A stretch of DNA of 44,067 nucleotides from Alphaproteobacteria bacterium (lineage in GTDB: Bacteria; Pseudomonadota; Alphaproteobacteria; Micavibrionales; Micavibrionaceae). The stretch is taken from contig JAGRIU010000024.1 of NCBI GenBank assembly GCA_020443075.1, positions 1 to 44,067 on the forward strand, in the 5' to 3' direction. Below, piece by piece: positions 35,067 to 43,962 of the stretch (position 1 is its first letter; each line of letters starts with the position of its first letter). Made by a program: the position numbers and the translations under genes. The notes below the pieces were generated by a model. That model was not told where the DNA came from. It did not search any database and saw only the letters and a list, made by a program, of their open reading frames with translations.

Positions 35067-35414
35067 ATGATTTTAACAATGCTTAAATCAAAATTGCATC
35101 GAGCAACCGTCACCCAGAGTGATCTGAACTACGAAGGTTCGATCTCGATTGACCGCGACCTTATGGATGTAGGGGAAATTCTGCCCTTTGAACAAGTCGA
35201 TGTGCTCAACATCACCAACGGCGAGCGCTTCACCACCTACGCCATCGAAGCCCCGCGCGGCTCGAAAACAATCGGCATCAACGGTGCGGCTGCCCGCCTT
35301 GTCCAGACCGGTGACAAAGTCATCATCTGTAGCTATTGCAGCGTCGAAAAAGAAATGGCCGGCAACTACAACCCCACCGTCATCCTACTGGATGAGGATA
35401 ACAATCCGAAGTAA
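35067..35414 (+). CDS. panD: Aspartate 1-decarboxylase (PanD) proenzyme
   Basis: This 115-residue proenzyme makes beta-alanine for pantothenate. It self-cleaves between Gly24 and Ser25 in NYEGSISID to form the pyruvoyl group. [21 protein letters not shown] and [24 protein letters not shown] are typical. The ATG at 35067 puts Ser at position 25 as in E. coli. TATATA (35055-35060) lies 6 nt before the ATG, hinting at a leaderless message, though AGG also lies 4 nt upstream. It is divergent from the HIT gene. Confidence 0.97.
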   Translation: MILTMLKSKLHRATVTQSDLNYEGSISIDRDLMDVGEILPFEQVDVLNITNGERFTTYAIEAPRGSKTIGINGAAARLVQTGDKVIICSYCSVEKEMAGNYNPTVILLDEDNNPK

Positions 35415-35429
35415 CAAACCAAAACTTTA

Positions 35430-36824
35430 TTACTGTTTGATATGAAGTTGGCTAAGCTCGCGGCTGATCTGCTCGAAAACCTCGACCAGATCCTCTTGTG
35501 AAGGCGCATGATGATACTGGTCTTCATTCGTCGCACAATCACGATAATAATCTTTCGTATCTTCATCGACGCCGCCAGCAAACGTAATCGTATAAATGAT
35601 CGCGCCATCGGCCTTCGCATGCTCACAAACCTCGGCAAAGCGCTCATTCAAATCAGAAGGTCTTAGATTATGATCCTGCGTAGGCCCGTAAGCCGTATAA
35701 TACTGATGCATGGTATTGACCCCGTCGGTCATCATCACAATCACCTTACGCCAGTACTCATTGTGCCAACTGGAACCTTCCGTAAACGGAAAATCTTCGG
35801 ATAGAACGCGGTAGCCCCGGACCATGCCGATATTCCCCAGCGTATAACCATCAGCATTCATACTATCAATAGAGCGCCACAAACCCTCGACATTGTTGGT
35901 CAAAGGCATTAACGGCGTTCGAGGACATATATTATTCGGACCACGGCGCGGCCTGCCGCGCCAATCGGTATCACAAACCGCGCGATCTTGATCATCACGG
36001 CAATAACGGTACATATCCCATGGCCCGGCATTATCGGTCGTATCAGTGTTATAATTATTGGCCAGAACACACCCGAGCCAATTCGAGGACCCTGCATTTG
36101 TCGTATAGGACAAACCAAGCGGATTATTCACAAACGGCGAACCGTACGAATTGCCGTTGGGATCTTGACCCAGACCGTACGGCCCGACATTGACCGATGT
36201 ACTGTAGGGAACAAGCCCTATTTTTATATAACGTTTATCACGCGTAATATGACTATCAAGCTGCGCCGGATCATAATCCGTTCCATCAGGAACAGGAATC
36301 CCATAGAGAATATAAACAAAGTTCCGCGCCGCCGTGCGTAGGCTTTGGATGTTGTTATTGGTAGACATGGAACCGGTATTATCCATCACCAACACAACCT
36401 CTATACCTTGGACTTCACGCTGCACGACGGTTTCAGCAACCAAGTCGATTTCATCAATCCCGATCACTCTTAAAAACCAGGTATTATAATAGGCGTTGCC
36501 GCTCACATAAACTTCATCACCATCAATGACAACATGCGGCTCAATCGTTGCCCCTATTTTTTCAGGCGGATAATTAATTTCGAAAAACTGTTTAATTTTT
36601 TGCTCGATCACAGTAGCGTCGGTCGAAGAGGCTGCACCAGCCAAAGCCGCCGCATCAAGGGCTTGCGCAAGTCTTTGCTGCACAAGATAGGCTTGAGAAA
36701 AATCAAGCGCCATTCCGGCGGCCCCGACCACGACCGGAGCCATCAATGCAAACAAAATGGCAATCGCACCGGATACACTTCGTACATAATGGAAAACAAT
36801 ATTGAACAAAATTTTACAGCACAT
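35430..36824 (-). CDS. TadG-like protein with von Willebrand factor A domain
   Basis: This 464-residue envelope protein has an N-terminal TadG-type hydrophobic helix (SGAIAILFALMAPVVVGAAG, about 18-37) followed by MALDFSQAYLVQQRLAQALD. A VWA domain begins near 140 with the metal-ion site DNTGSMS (148-154) and continues to IVMMTDGVNTMHQ and a closing IYTITFAGG. TadG proteins support Flp/Tad pilus assembly, and VWA forms may mediate surface contact or assembly. It is last in a six-gene minus-strand array and converges on panD. AAAGG precedes the ATG. Confidence 0.9.
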   Translation of the reverse strand: MCCKILFNIVFHYVRSVSGAIAILFALMAPVVVGAAGMALDFSQAYLVQQRLAQALDAAALAGAASSTDATVIEQKIKQFFEINYPPEKIGATIEPHVVIDGDEVYVSGNAYYNTWFLRVIGIDEIDLVAETVVQREVQGIEVVLVMDNTGSMSTNNNIQSLRTAARNFVYILYGIPVPDGTDYDPAQLDSHITRDKRYIKIGLVPYSTSVNVGPYGLGQDPNGNSYGSPFVNNPLGLSYTTNAGSSNWLGCVLANNYNTDTTDNAGPWDMYRYCRDDQDRAVCDTDWRGRPRRGPNNICPRTPLMPLTNNVEGLWRSIDSMNADGYTLGNIGMVRGYRVLSEDFPFTEGSSWHNEYWRKVIVMMTDGVNTMHQYYTAYGPTQDHNLRPSDLNERFAEVCEHAKADGAIIYTITFAGGVDEDTKDYYRDCATNEDQYHHAPSQEDLVEVFEQISRELSQLHIKQ

Positions 36825-36854
36825 AATAAAACGCCTTTCTTTACTTCGGCAGCC

Positions 36855-37400
36855 TTAATTCCGCCAGACAACAGGGCTTCTGCGTCCGCGTGCGAATGCA
36901 ATCTCCTGCATGGGAATAGCATCAATGACAAAATTGCCGAACAATGGTTCAAACTGATACTCCACGGCCACCACCAAAACACCGCTTCCGGCTTCGGCCA
37001 GAGGCACAACATCGCTCAGAACATCAGAAACCGGAGTCATATTGCGCGTTTCGCGCCAGACAATGACGGGATTGGCATCATCATCAAAACGGACACTGAC
37101 AATATCCACCCCAAACGTGGAAGTATCCATCGGTTGAAACGACAGCCGTCCGGCCTCCACCGCATCATCAATCATCGCCGCATCGACAGTACGGCTACGC
37201 GCAATAAGATCCGCCGTCACCTGCGAGGCGCGAATAGCCTTCTGATTAGCCAATATGCCGTTCCCCATATCAAAAACGCCCAGGAACAAAATCAGCAAAA
37301 GCGGAAAAACAAAAGCAGCCTCCATGGCCGCAACACCGTCTTCGGCACCGCCCCATAACTTGAAATTACGGTATAATTTTTTCCAGACCGATCGCATCAT
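36855..37400 (-). CDS. TadE-like pseudopilin
   Basis: This 181-residue protein has a basic N-terminus, then DGVAAMEAAFVFPLLLILFL, a prepilin-like motif with Gly22 and Glu27 (G-xxxx-E) leading into one transmembrane helix. The extracytoplasmic part is beta-like. TadE proteins are cleaved by the Tad prepilin peptidase and act as minor pilins. The start overlaps the upstream TadE gene's stop by 4 nt (ATGA), with a GGGGGG tract upstream. Confidence 0.85.
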   Translation of the reverse strand: MMRSVWKKLYRNFKLWGGAEDGVAAMEAAFVFPLLLILFLGVFDMGNGILANQKAIRASQVTADLIARSRTVDAAMIDDAVEAGRLSFQPMDTSTFGVDIVSVRFDDDANPVIVWRETRNMTPVSDVLSDVVPLAEAGSGVLVVAVEYQFEPLFGNFVIDAIPMQEIAFARGRRSPVVWRN

Positions 37401-37951
37401 GCACCCCCCTGAAATTCATAGGGCTCGGTTTGCAAAACAATCGTCGACATAAACAGCCTCTCGGAATTCGGGCCCGCGAGCAAAGTCCCGATAAAAGGCG
37501 TCATCATATGATAACGGTAAGCAACGCGGATCAATACGCGGTCATTCGACCCGCCCGCATCAAAACCCTGCGAAAGAAGATTGCCGTCCGCATCAAACTG
37601 CGGCGCATAGGTTCCATAATCGGCAAAACTATCCATTTGCACGACTTCGAGCTGAACATCGTTACAGTTGATCAAAACCCGCGCGTAATCGCACATGGCA
37701 TCCCGAAACACCGTTTCAGGATCCTGGCCCGTTGCCTGCTGGATTTGACCTGTGCGGATCAACCGCGCCGCCGAACCTGTAGCACCTTCCAACAAACTGG
37801 CGGATGCATACATAACCGAAAGCTCGATAATGCCCAGCGTCAAAAGAAAATAAGGAATAGCCAGCAAACTGAATTCAATAGCCGTTGTCCCGTCTTGCCT
37901 ACGCACATACGGTTTAAGAATACGGTCGAAAAATTTTTTAAAACCCACCAT
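37397..37951 (-). CDS. TadE-like pseudopilin
   Basis: This 184-residue protein has RRQDGTTAIEFSLLAIPYFL with Gly21 and Glu26 at the pseudopilin cleavage spacing, one transmembrane helix, then an extracytoplasmic domain with two nearby Cys (CDYARVLINC) that could form a disulfide. It is translationally coupled to the next TadE gene. Upstream is a 187-bp AT-rich gap to the preceding TadE gene, so a separate promoter is possible, but no strong one was found. Confidence 0.88.
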   Translation of the reverse strand: MVGFKKFFDRILKPYVRRQDGTTAIEFSLLAIPYFLLTLGIIELSVMYASASLLEGATGSAARLIRTGQIQQATGQDPETVFRDAMCDYARVLINCNDVQLEVVQMDSFADYGTYAPQFDADGNLLSQGFDAGGSNDRVLIRVAYRYHMMTPFIGTLLAGPNSERLFMSTIVLQTEPYEFQGGA

Positions 37952-38138
37952 TACCCGACATTTAATTAAAATGTTATCATATTTCAGGCATTAAAAAGGC
38001 GGCCCAACCACCGCCGATGCCCATATTCCAAACACAGGAATACGTCCTTACATTCTCTCATTTAAGGTATAAGAAAAGTTTAAAAATACGTAAATTTTGA
38101 AATAAAAATAACCCGACAGAAAATCAGGGCCTGAAAAA

Positions 38139-38564
38139 TCACTCAACTAACGGCTTACGCACACTCGACTGAAAGTCAAAATCACCAAAGTCCCCGGGCA
38201 AAAAACTGCCGAGCATCGTCGCATACGTATATTGCCCGTCAACCTGCACAAAATCGATCCCGTTAGACGTCACCGTCGAAGATGAAAGCGTAAGCGCCTC
38301 ACCCGGCACATACATATCAGCCAAACGGTCCAGTGCATACTCCTGAAACGCCGATGTGCTCAAATCCGGATTCAAAGCCGCATAACGGCTTGTTTCCTCA
38401 ACCGCGTACTGCACCGCATTCATAGACCAGACCAAACGTCCGCCTTCCATGACACCAAAAATAATCAGCAAAAAGGGGATAGCCACCAACGCAAATTCAA
38501 TCGCCGTAGCCCCGTCCCGGTTACGGGAATAAGAATTCAAAAATTGAAATAAACGATGCAACAT
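38139..38564 (-). CDS. TadE-like pseudopilin
   Basis: This 141-residue protein has NRDGATAIEFALVAIPFLLI with Gly18 and Glu23, the clearest TadE signature in the array, followed by FGVMEGGRLVWSMNAVQYAV. The rest is a short extracytoplasmic domain. It starts 3 nt after the upstream TadE gene's stop. It is the smallest of the four pseudopilins and best fits minor-pilin dimensions. Confidence 0.9.
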   Translation of the reverse strand: MLHRLFQFLNSYSRNRDGATAIEFALVAIPFLLIIFGVMEGGRLVWSMNAVQYAVEETSRYAALNPDLSTSAFQEYALDRLADMYVPGEALTLSSSTVTSNGIDFVQVDGQYTYATMLGSFLPGDFGDFDFQSSVRKPLVE

Positions 38565-38567
38565 AAC

Positions 38568-39011
38568 CTAATCCACTCTCATTCTGACAGACATCGAAAG
38601 ATCAAGATTGCGGGGAATACCCGGATACATAATCAACGGCTGAAAAGTCCGGCTCGCATTCACGCTCACATAACGGCGCTGATAATCACTCGCCCCACAC
38701 GACACAGGGCACGTCTGCTCGGAACCGTCAGAACACATGCACACAAAATCCGATGTCAAAGTCACATCACTGAAATCACCGGCATAGGACTCCTGCGCCA
38801 CCGTTTGCACATTTGTATCATCCTTTGCTCTGGCCACATAATCTGCAGCAGCCGCAGCCGTATTTTGCAAACGCATACGCTCCATCGTAAAAAAACCGAA
38901 ATCGACCGTTCCGATCAGCATTAAGATCAAAAGGGGTGCAAGCAAAGCAAACTCAACCGCAGACGCCCCGCTACGTGATTTAAAATAAAGTTTCAGAACA
39001 TTCAAAAACAT
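38568..39011 (-). CDS. TadE-like pseudopilin with Cys-rich loop
   Basis: This 147-residue protein has SRSGASAVEFALLAPLLILM with Gly15 and Glu20, then a single transmembrane helix. The outer domain contains DFVCMCSDGSEQTCPVSCGA, four Cys in a 15-residue window, suggesting one or two disulfides. It lies 13 nt after the large TadG-like gene and 3 nt before the next TadE gene. Confidence 0.88.
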   Translation of the reverse strand: MFLNVLKLYFKSRSGASAVEFALLAPLLILMLIGTVDFGFFTMERMRLQNTAAAAADYVARAKDDTNVQTVAQESYAGDFSDVTLTSDFVCMCSDGSEQTCPVSCGASDYQRRYVSVNASRTFQPLIMYPGIPRNLDLSMSVRMRVD

Positions 39012-39024
39012 CGTGACACAAAAC

Positions 39025-40305
39025 CTATCTCAATAACGTAACACTTGGCGTGCCGAAGTCTTCGACGTCATAGCCTTCACAATTGTTACCCAAACGCGGG
39101 TTCCCCGCCAAAGTCACCGTGCGGGCAATCATTTTCGTACAAGGCGAATCTCCGGCCAAAATCGTCGTATCCCCGCCGAACCAAAGACCTTGCGCCGGGA
39201 AATACATCACCCCGTCGATCAGGATATCGCTGGTGCCGACAATTTTGTTTTGATAATGATCGTTTTGCGGTGCATCGCGGTCTTGGAAAAACGTAATACC
39301 GGCCCAATCCTCTCCGGCCATGGGCGGAGAAAACTCGACGACACGGCTACCGGAAATATCGACCTCCGCATAGCTATTTCCCGAACCGGTCATGATAAAC
39401 GTCACGCCCTCACCATAAAGCTGGCCGCCGCCGGTCACTTTAAAATCGCCGCCATCAATGATGTAAACACCCGGCTCGAACTCAACATCGTTATTACCGG
39501 AAATATCAATCCCGCCGCAATACGTGCCCGGAGACAGCGTCGTCGATGAATTAACCCGCATATTGCGCTCATCACATGTCGAATGCTCCGGCACCTCCAG
39601 ATCCTCATACGGATCATCCAAAGGCGACTGTCCGGTCTTCAAGGAATCATACACAAAATTAACAGATCCGCTGACATCATAATTCCCTGTAATGCGCACC
39701 TCTCCAATCGTGACATCGGCATTACCGGAAAGCTTAAAAGCCTCATCATCACTGGAATTCACGGCAATCCCGCAGCTCGGTGCATCCACCACAACGGACC
39801 CGAACGTCGACGCCGCGTCAGAATCAATCTCCTCCAGTGCCAAAATACAAAACTGCCCGCCAACATCCGAAACCACAGCCTCGGCATAAGCGCCTATTCT
39901 GATTTTTTGCTTACTGAATAAAACTCGGGAGAAAAACGTATCGGCATCCTGCTCCAAATTCACAGCCAAAACCGTACCATCAGAACCGGAATCCAAAATA
40001 CGCAAGGATAATTCTCCATTCTGACCGGAATCATATCCATTGTTCTGCGCTTCGCGAAAAGCCACACTATCCATATAATCGGCACTGCCTTGCGCCATTT
40101 CCCATCCGGCTGCGATCACAGCCGCATCCGCCGCCGTTTGCAAGCTGCGCTTTTGAGCCATCCACAAACCGGCATCCGTGCCTAAGCCCGCCATACCGAG
40201 AACCACTGGAAACGCCAAAGCCGCAAGCGGTAAAACAGAAGCCGTCTCACCGTTTAAATATTTTTTCAAAAATTGAGGCACGCGCTTGGAAGAAAAATGC
40301 GTCAT
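39025..40305 (-). CDS. TadG-like protein with polymer-forming (DUF7305-like) domain
   Basis: This protein of about 426 residues has a TadG N-terminal helix (ASVLPLAALAFPVVLGMAGL) followed by GTDAGLWMAQKRSLQTAADA and AAVIAAGWEMAQG, typical of Flp pilus-assembly TadG. The C-terminal two thirds show repeated short beta turns (GNADVTIGEVRITGNYDVSG, GVYIIDGGDFKVTGGGQLYG) like a beta-helix or polymer-forming domain, resembling DUF7305. The ATG at 40305 is 5 nt after GGGTGG; a GTG at 40329 is an alternative. It is first in the Tad array. Confidence 0.85.
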   Translation of the reverse strand: MTHFSSKRVPQFLKKYLNGETASVLPLAALAFPVVLGMAGLGTDAGLWMAQKRSLQTAADAAVIAAGWEMAQGSADYMDSVAFREAQNNGYDSGQNGELSLRILDSGSDGTVLAVNLEQDADTFFSRVLFSKQKIRIGAYAEAVVSDVGGQFCILALEEIDSDAASTFGSVVVDAPSCGIAVNSSDDEAFKLSGNADVTIGEVRITGNYDVSGSVNFVYDSLKTGQSPLDDPYEDLEVPEHSTCDERNMRVNSSTTLSPGTYCGGIDISGNNDVEFEPGVYIIDGGDFKVTGGGQLYGEGVTFIMTGSGNSYAEVDISGSRVVEFSPPMAGEDWAGITFFQDRDAPQNDHYQNKIVGTSDILIDGVMYFPAQGLWFGGDTTILAGDSPCTKMIARTVTLAGNPRLGNNCEGYDVEDFGTPSVTLLR

Positions 40306-40414
40306 ATGAGCCACCCAAAGTAATTTCACCCAATTACCATCATGACATAAACGGGTTTTTATTCTGTTAAGAATTGCTAAAACTTTAGGTATTCTGAGAC
40401 ATCAGACGTTCGCT

Positions 40415-40762
40415 TCAAACCTTGGAACGGCTGGCTTTTTCATCATGCCCGGATGTGCCAAAACGCGCCTCAAGAACTTTAAAAACTTCGTCCGGATGAA
40501 TATCGTGATGTGAGAAGAGCACTAGCAAATGAAAAACAAGGTCTGCAGATTCTGAAATCAAAGCCTCACGAATGGCTTCATCGGCCCCGCTTTTTTCCAA
40601 TCTCAATCCTTCGACAATCGTCTCCTCGGCCTCTTCCCGAATTTTCTCGGAAATCTTCACCGAACCTTTATCATAGAGGCTGGCCACATACGAACTCTCC
40701 GGCGAGGCCCCTTTGCGCGCCTGCAACACATTATAAAGCTTCTCGATAATCCGTGCGCTCAT
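40415..40762 (-). CDS. hisE: Phosphoribosyl-ATP pyrophosphatase HisE
   Basis: This 115-residue all-helical MazG-like enzyme performs step 2 of histidine synthesis. SYVASLYDKGSVKISEKIRE and the metal-binding EEAEE (43-47), plus SESADLVFHLLVLF, are family hallmarks. It starts 5 nt after the hisF stop and is the last his gene in the run. It is a stand-alone hisE, not fused to hisI. Confidence 0.96.
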   Translation of the reverse strand: MSARIIEKLYNVLQARKGASPESSYVASLYDKGSVKISEKIREEAEETIVEGLRLEKSGADEAIREALISESADLVFHLLVLFSHHDIHPDEVFKVLEARFGTSGHDEKASRSKV

Positions 40763-40767
40763 ATCTC

Positions 40768-41616
40768 TTACCGTCTCACAGGAATCCCGGCCTGCGCCAT
40801 CGCCTCTTTGGCTTGGGCGATTGTATAGGTTCCAAAATGAAAAATCGAGGCCGCCAGCACCGCCGAAGCATGCCCTTCGCTCACGCCCTCCACCAGATGC
40901 TGCAAAGTCCCCACCCCGCCTGAGGCAATCACCGGCACAGGAACCGCATCACTCACCGCGCGCGTGAGCGGTAAATTAAAACCCTGCTTCGTCCCATCCC
41001 GATCCATCGAGGTCAATAAAATCTCTCCGGCTCCATACTCAGCCATTTTCACGGCCCACTCCACCGCATCAATCCCCGTGCCCTTGCGCCCGCCATGGGT
41101 GAAAATCTCCCATTTCCCAAATATGTCATCCCGGACTTGATCCGGGATCGGGGAGCTGCGGGAACAAGATCCCTGCTTTCGCAGGGATGACAAGGGAGCA
41201 GAGGCTTCCTTAGCATCAATCGCCACGACAATACATTGCGACCCGCATTTATCGGCGGCCTCCTTGACAAAATCAGGATTCTTGACCGCCGCCGAATTAA
41301 TCGACACCTTATCGGCCCCGGCATTCAGCAAATTTCGGATATGCTCGACCTTGCTGATCCCCCCGCCGACTGTCATCGGCATAAAGACCTCTTCAGCGAC
41401 CTGCTCGACCATATGGATGATCGTATCGCGCCCCTCATGCGTGGCGGTAATATCGAGAAAACACAGCTCGTCCGCACCTTGCGCCTGATACACACGCGCT
41501 TGCTCCACCGGATCACCGGCATCGACGATATCGACAAAATTCACGCCCTTGACGACGCGGCCCCGACCCTCAATAGAGTCAATATCGAGGCAGGGAATAA
41601 TACGGGTCTTTAACAT
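40768..41616 (-). CDS. hisF: Imidazole glycerol phosphate synthase cyclase subunit HisF, with in-frame insertion
   Basis: This 282-residue (beta/alpha)8 barrel cyclises PRFAR with ammonia from HisH. Catalytic acids are Asp11 (RIIPCLDID) and Asp134 (VVAIDAK). [47 protein letters not shown] and ASGGVGT are all intact. It is about 27 residues longer than usual. Residues 140-166 ([20 protein letters not shown]...VRDDIF) are extra and are encoded by a palindromic repeat. The insert lies in the loop six residues after Asp134, on the catalytic face. The frame is preserved, so activity may be retained. Confidence 0.97.
   Translation of the reverse strand: MLKTRIIPCLDIDSIEGRGRVVKGVNFVDIVDAGDPVEQARVYQAQGADELCFLDITATHEGRDTIIHMVEQVAEEVFMPMTVGGGISKVEHIRNLLNAGADKVSINSAAVKNPDFVKEAADKCGSQCIVVAIDAKEASAPLSSLRKQGSCSRSSPIPDQVRDDIFGKWEIFTHGGRKGTGIDAVEWAVKMAEYGAGEILLTSMDRDGTKQGFNLPLTRAVSDAVPVPVIASGGVGTLQHLVEGVSEGHASAVLAASIFHFGTYTIAQAKEAMAQAGIPVRR
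41124..41192 (-). repeat. Palindromic element inserted in hisF coding sequence
   Basis: A 69-bp element starts TGTCATCCC and ends GGGATGACA, a perfect 9-bp inverted terminal repeat. Inside are hairpin CCCGGACTTGATCCGGG and ATCCCTGCTTTCGCAGGGAT. Read in the hisF frame it codes for a PDQVRDD-type peptide. That peptide is a familiar product of dispersed palindromic elements in Alphaproteobacteria (RPE-like class). The class assignment is by recognition, not by search. Confidence 0.8.
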
Positions 41617-41657
41617 GCCCTAAGATGTAATGAAATATTGCACAAACAACAAGCGAT

Positions 41658-41987
41658 TTAGGCAGGCGAGCTACCAGCCGCTTGCCCATAGACTTCGACA
41701 GCCGCATCGACAATAATCTGACGATACTCAGATTTGTACTTATCACCTTCTTCTTCAACATAACCCGCAAGTGCCGAACGAATATTCTCAGACGTAAGGG
41801 GTTGTTGCAGCCCGAAAAAAAATTTCGGCTTAGCAAAAAGAATGCCGCTCGCAATCCCGAAATCTCGATTAAACGCTCTGGGATCAAAACGCCTATAAGC
41901 CTTTTTCACGCCGACCAAAGCCGCACTGAACCAGTGATTTTCCAGATGGCGACGTGAATCATCAAGACAATAAGACTTTGAAAACAT
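41658..41987 (-). CDS. Hypothetical protein between hisA and hisF
   Basis: This 109-residue protein begins MFSKSYCLDDSRRHLENHWF and starts at an ATG 5 nt after AGGAG. It is mixed helical, with FAKPKFFFGLQQPLTSENIR and an acidic/basic C-terminus. No domain, signal peptide or transmembrane helix is recognised. An in-frame extension to 42050 would cover its promoter and is rejected. It is an intruder in the his operon, with a strong own promoter that may also serve hisF-hisE. Function unknown. Confidence 0.7.
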   Translation of the reverse strand: MFSKSYCLDDSRRHLENHWFSAALVGVKKAYRRFDPRAFNRDFGIASGILFAKPKFFFGLQQPLTSENIRSALAGYVEEEGDKYKSEYRQIIVDAAVEVYGQAAGSSPA

Positions 41988-42021
41988 TAAAACTCCTGAA
42001 AACTTGACTGAATAAACGCGC

Positions 42022-42050
42022 CTTATAGGCCAAGAGCATACTTCTGTCAA
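42022..42050 (-). promoter_or_regulatory. Strong sigma70-type promoter inside the his cluster
   Basis: On the minus strand perfect TTGACA (42050-42045), a 17-nt spacer and TATAAG (42027-42022) give transcription from about 42015, 28 nt before the orphan ATG. It begins 4 nt past the hisA stop and could drive the orphan, hisF and hisE. Confidence 0.75.
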
Positions 42051-42053
42051 ATG

Positions 42054-42806
42054 TTAAACATCATCATTCGCGGCCCATTCACCCGAAGCCACAGCCAAAG
42101 CCTGCGCAGGATCAATGCGCTGATCGTAAAACGCCTTACCGACAATCACCCCGTTCAGCCCGTGACTGAGCGAAGCCTCTTTCACCGCCATAATATCAGC
42201 TAAAGACCCCGCCCCGCCCGAAGCAATCACCGGAATAGACGTCGCCTCCGCCAGCGCTTTGGTCGCCTCGATATTAATCCCCTGACCTGTGCCGTCCCGG
42301 CTGATATCCGTATAGATAATCGCCGCCACACCCACATCTTCGAACATCCGCGCCAAATCGGCCACCTTGACCCCCGACGCATCAACCCAGCCATCAGTCA
42401 TCACAATCCCTTCGCGCGCATCGATACCCACGGCAATCTGCTCGGGAAACGCGCGGCACGCCTCCTTCACCAACTCAGGATCACGCACCGCGGCCGTGCC
42501 GAGAATGACGCGGCTAAGACCCTCACCCAGCCAATGCTCGATCTGCGCCAGTGAACGAATACCTCCGCCGAGTTGCGCCGGAATATCAACAGACTTTAAA
42601 ATCGCGCGCACAGCCATATGATTTTCCGGCGCACCGGAAAACGCGCCGTCCAGATCAACAATATGCAGCCATGAGAACCCTTTTTGCACCCATTCCAGAG
42701 CTTGTGCCTGCGGATCCTCGTTATAAACCGTATCGCGGTTCATATCGCCCTGTACAAGACGCACGCAGCGCCCACCTTTCAAATCAATGGCCGGATAAAG
42801 TATCAT
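42054..42806 (-). CDS. hisA: HisA, phosphoribosylformimino-5-aminoimidazole carboxamide ribotide isomerase
   Basis: This 250-residue (beta/alpha)8 barrel isomerises ProFAR to PRFAR. Catalytic Asp8 is in [16 protein letters not shown] and Asp129 in [16 protein letters not shown] and [20 protein letters not shown] are the phosphate-binding and product loops. The ATG at 42806 has AGG 8 nt upstream; a TTG at 42812 is the longer option. It is separated from hisH by two non-his genes. Confidence 0.97.
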   Translation of the reverse strand: MILYPAIDLKGGRCVRLVQGDMNRDTVYNEDPQAQALEWVQKGFSWLHIVDLDGAFSGAPENHMAVRAILKSVDIPAQLGGGIRSLAQIEHWLGEGLSRVILGTAAVRDPELVKEACRAFPEQIAVGIDAREGIVMTDGWVDASGVKVADLARMFEDVGVAAIIYTDISRDGTGQGINIEATKALAEATSIPVIASGGAGSLADIMAVKEASLSHGLNGVIVGKAFYDQRIDPAQALAVASGEWAANDDV

Positions 42807-42900
42807 AGGCAAAACCTATAAAGAAAATGCCGCCGCCACGCAAGCCGGGCTTTTAAACGCCGCCGAAACAAAAAAGTGCTAATTTATGTCAAAAAAGTTA

Positions 42901-42929
42901 TTGATTATCCGAAAAACCTGTGGCATATA
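42901..42929 (+). promoter_or_regulatory. Candidate promoter for the 43-kb orphan gene
   Basis: TTGATT (42901-42906), a 17-nt spacer and CATATA (42924-42929) give transcription from about 42936, 27 nt before the ATG at 42963. It also argues against the longer start at 42876. Confidence 0.55.
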
Positions 42930-42962
42930 ACCGCCGCAACCGGAAGAATAAAGAGTTCTAAA

Positions 42963-43358
42963 ATGAGTAACCCAACCCCGAAAACAGCCTACAACATCGT
43001 TTTTGATGTCTCGGCCACAGAAGCATGGCAACGCCTGCAAAGAACAAACATAAACCGGGCAAGTAAGTTCGGCGTTGTGCCCCTCAGCAAAGGCCAACTC
43101 AAAAATATTCTAGATATCGCTCGAGATATAAGAACAAATACAAAGAACTCAGACCCGTACAAACTTATTGGCCTTCAATGCTCTGCACCCAACCGCCCGC
43201 AGGGAACCCTGAGCTTTTCATTCCTCTACAAAGCACAGAAAACAGAAACGCCCAAGGCTAAAGCCACCGTCACATCAATCAACCAAACACCGGATGCAAC
43301 CGCTCCAGCGGCAAGTACAAGAAAACCTCAAACAGCTGCCGCCGGATTAAACCGCTAA
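42963..43358 (+). CDS. Hypothetical protein in the his cluster, opposite strand
   Basis: This 131-residue protein has a compact N-terminal part (TAYNIVFDVSATEAWQRLQR, KGQLKNILDIARDI) and a disordered C-terminus rich in Thr, Ala, Pro and Gln (residues ~95-131). No family is recognised. The start at 42963 is chosen because a promoter lies just upstream. It is divergent from hisA, and its stop interlocks with the GNAT gene's stop (CTAA). Function unknown. Confidence 0.65.
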   Translation: MSNPTPKTAYNIVFDVSATEAWQRLQRTNINRASKFGVVPLSKGQLKNILDIARDIRTNTKNSDPYKLIGLQCSAPNRPQGTLSFSFLYKAQKTETPKAKATVTSINQTPDATAPAASTRKPQTAAAGLNR

Positions 43359-43927
43359 CCCCGCTGCTCCAAAGCGTTTGAATCAATCACTTTATAGTAA
43401 TAAAACCCTTTAAGAACCTGATCGGGCAACCGCACGGAATAAGGATGCACGCCGAACCGCACATACCCGAGAGACTCGTAAATATCGATCGCGGTTTTCA
43501 TGGTTTCCCGCACCTCGAGGTTAATCACCGCAAAGCCTTCACGCGCAGCAATCTCTTCAGCCTTTTCCACCAGCATCTTCGCCAACCCGTGCCCACGTGC
43601 CCATGGCGCAACAAAATTGGTCGTCAATGTCACAATATGCGCCTGCGCCTCATTATGAACCGGCGGCTTCCAGAGCTGACACGTACCGCAAATCACCCCG
43701 TCTAGCCGCGCCACCAGCAAAATACGCGCCGGCATCGCCAAAACGCCTTGCCAATAACGCTCTAAAATCTCGCGCGAGGGTAAATCCACCCAGCCAAAAC
43801 CCCCGCCGCCTTCAATCGCCGCATCGGTCGCGTCACACAAATCATTCAAATCACCCGGATTGAGAGCTTCTAAAACCTCGACACTGGGCTGCGGCGGCAA
43901 AGCCTGAATATTGATCTGATCGCTCAT
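43355..43927 (-). CDS. GNAT family N-acetyltransferase
   Basis: This 190-residue protein has the acetyl-CoA loop APWARGHGLAKMLVEKAEEI (about 107-126; the usual R/QxxGxG/A appears as RGHGLA). It is followed by INLEVRETMKTAIDIYESLG and YVRFG, the standard beta5-alpha4 ending. An N-terminal ~60 residues precede the fold. GGAGGG lies 5 nt before the ATG. It sits 35 nt after hisH and is probably co-transcribed with it; the substrate is unknown and need not relate to histidine. Confidence 0.92.
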   Translation of the reverse strand: MSDQINIQALPPQPSVEVLEALNPGDLNDLCDATDAAIEGGGGFGWVDLPSREILERYWQGVLAMPARILLVARLDGVICGTCQLWKPPVHNEAQAHIVTLTTNFVAPWARGHGLAKMLVEKAEEIAAREGFAVINLEVRETMKTAIDIYESLGYVRFGVHPYSVRLPDQVLKGFYYYKVIDSNALEQRG

Positions 43928-43962
43928 GAAAACCCTCCTCTATAAGGATACATCATTTCTAT

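Noticed and set aside
41049..41324. Alternative 91-codon frame overlapping the hisF insertion
   Set aside because: It arises from the repeat and hisF codon bias; the hisF frame is continuous and conserved on both sides.
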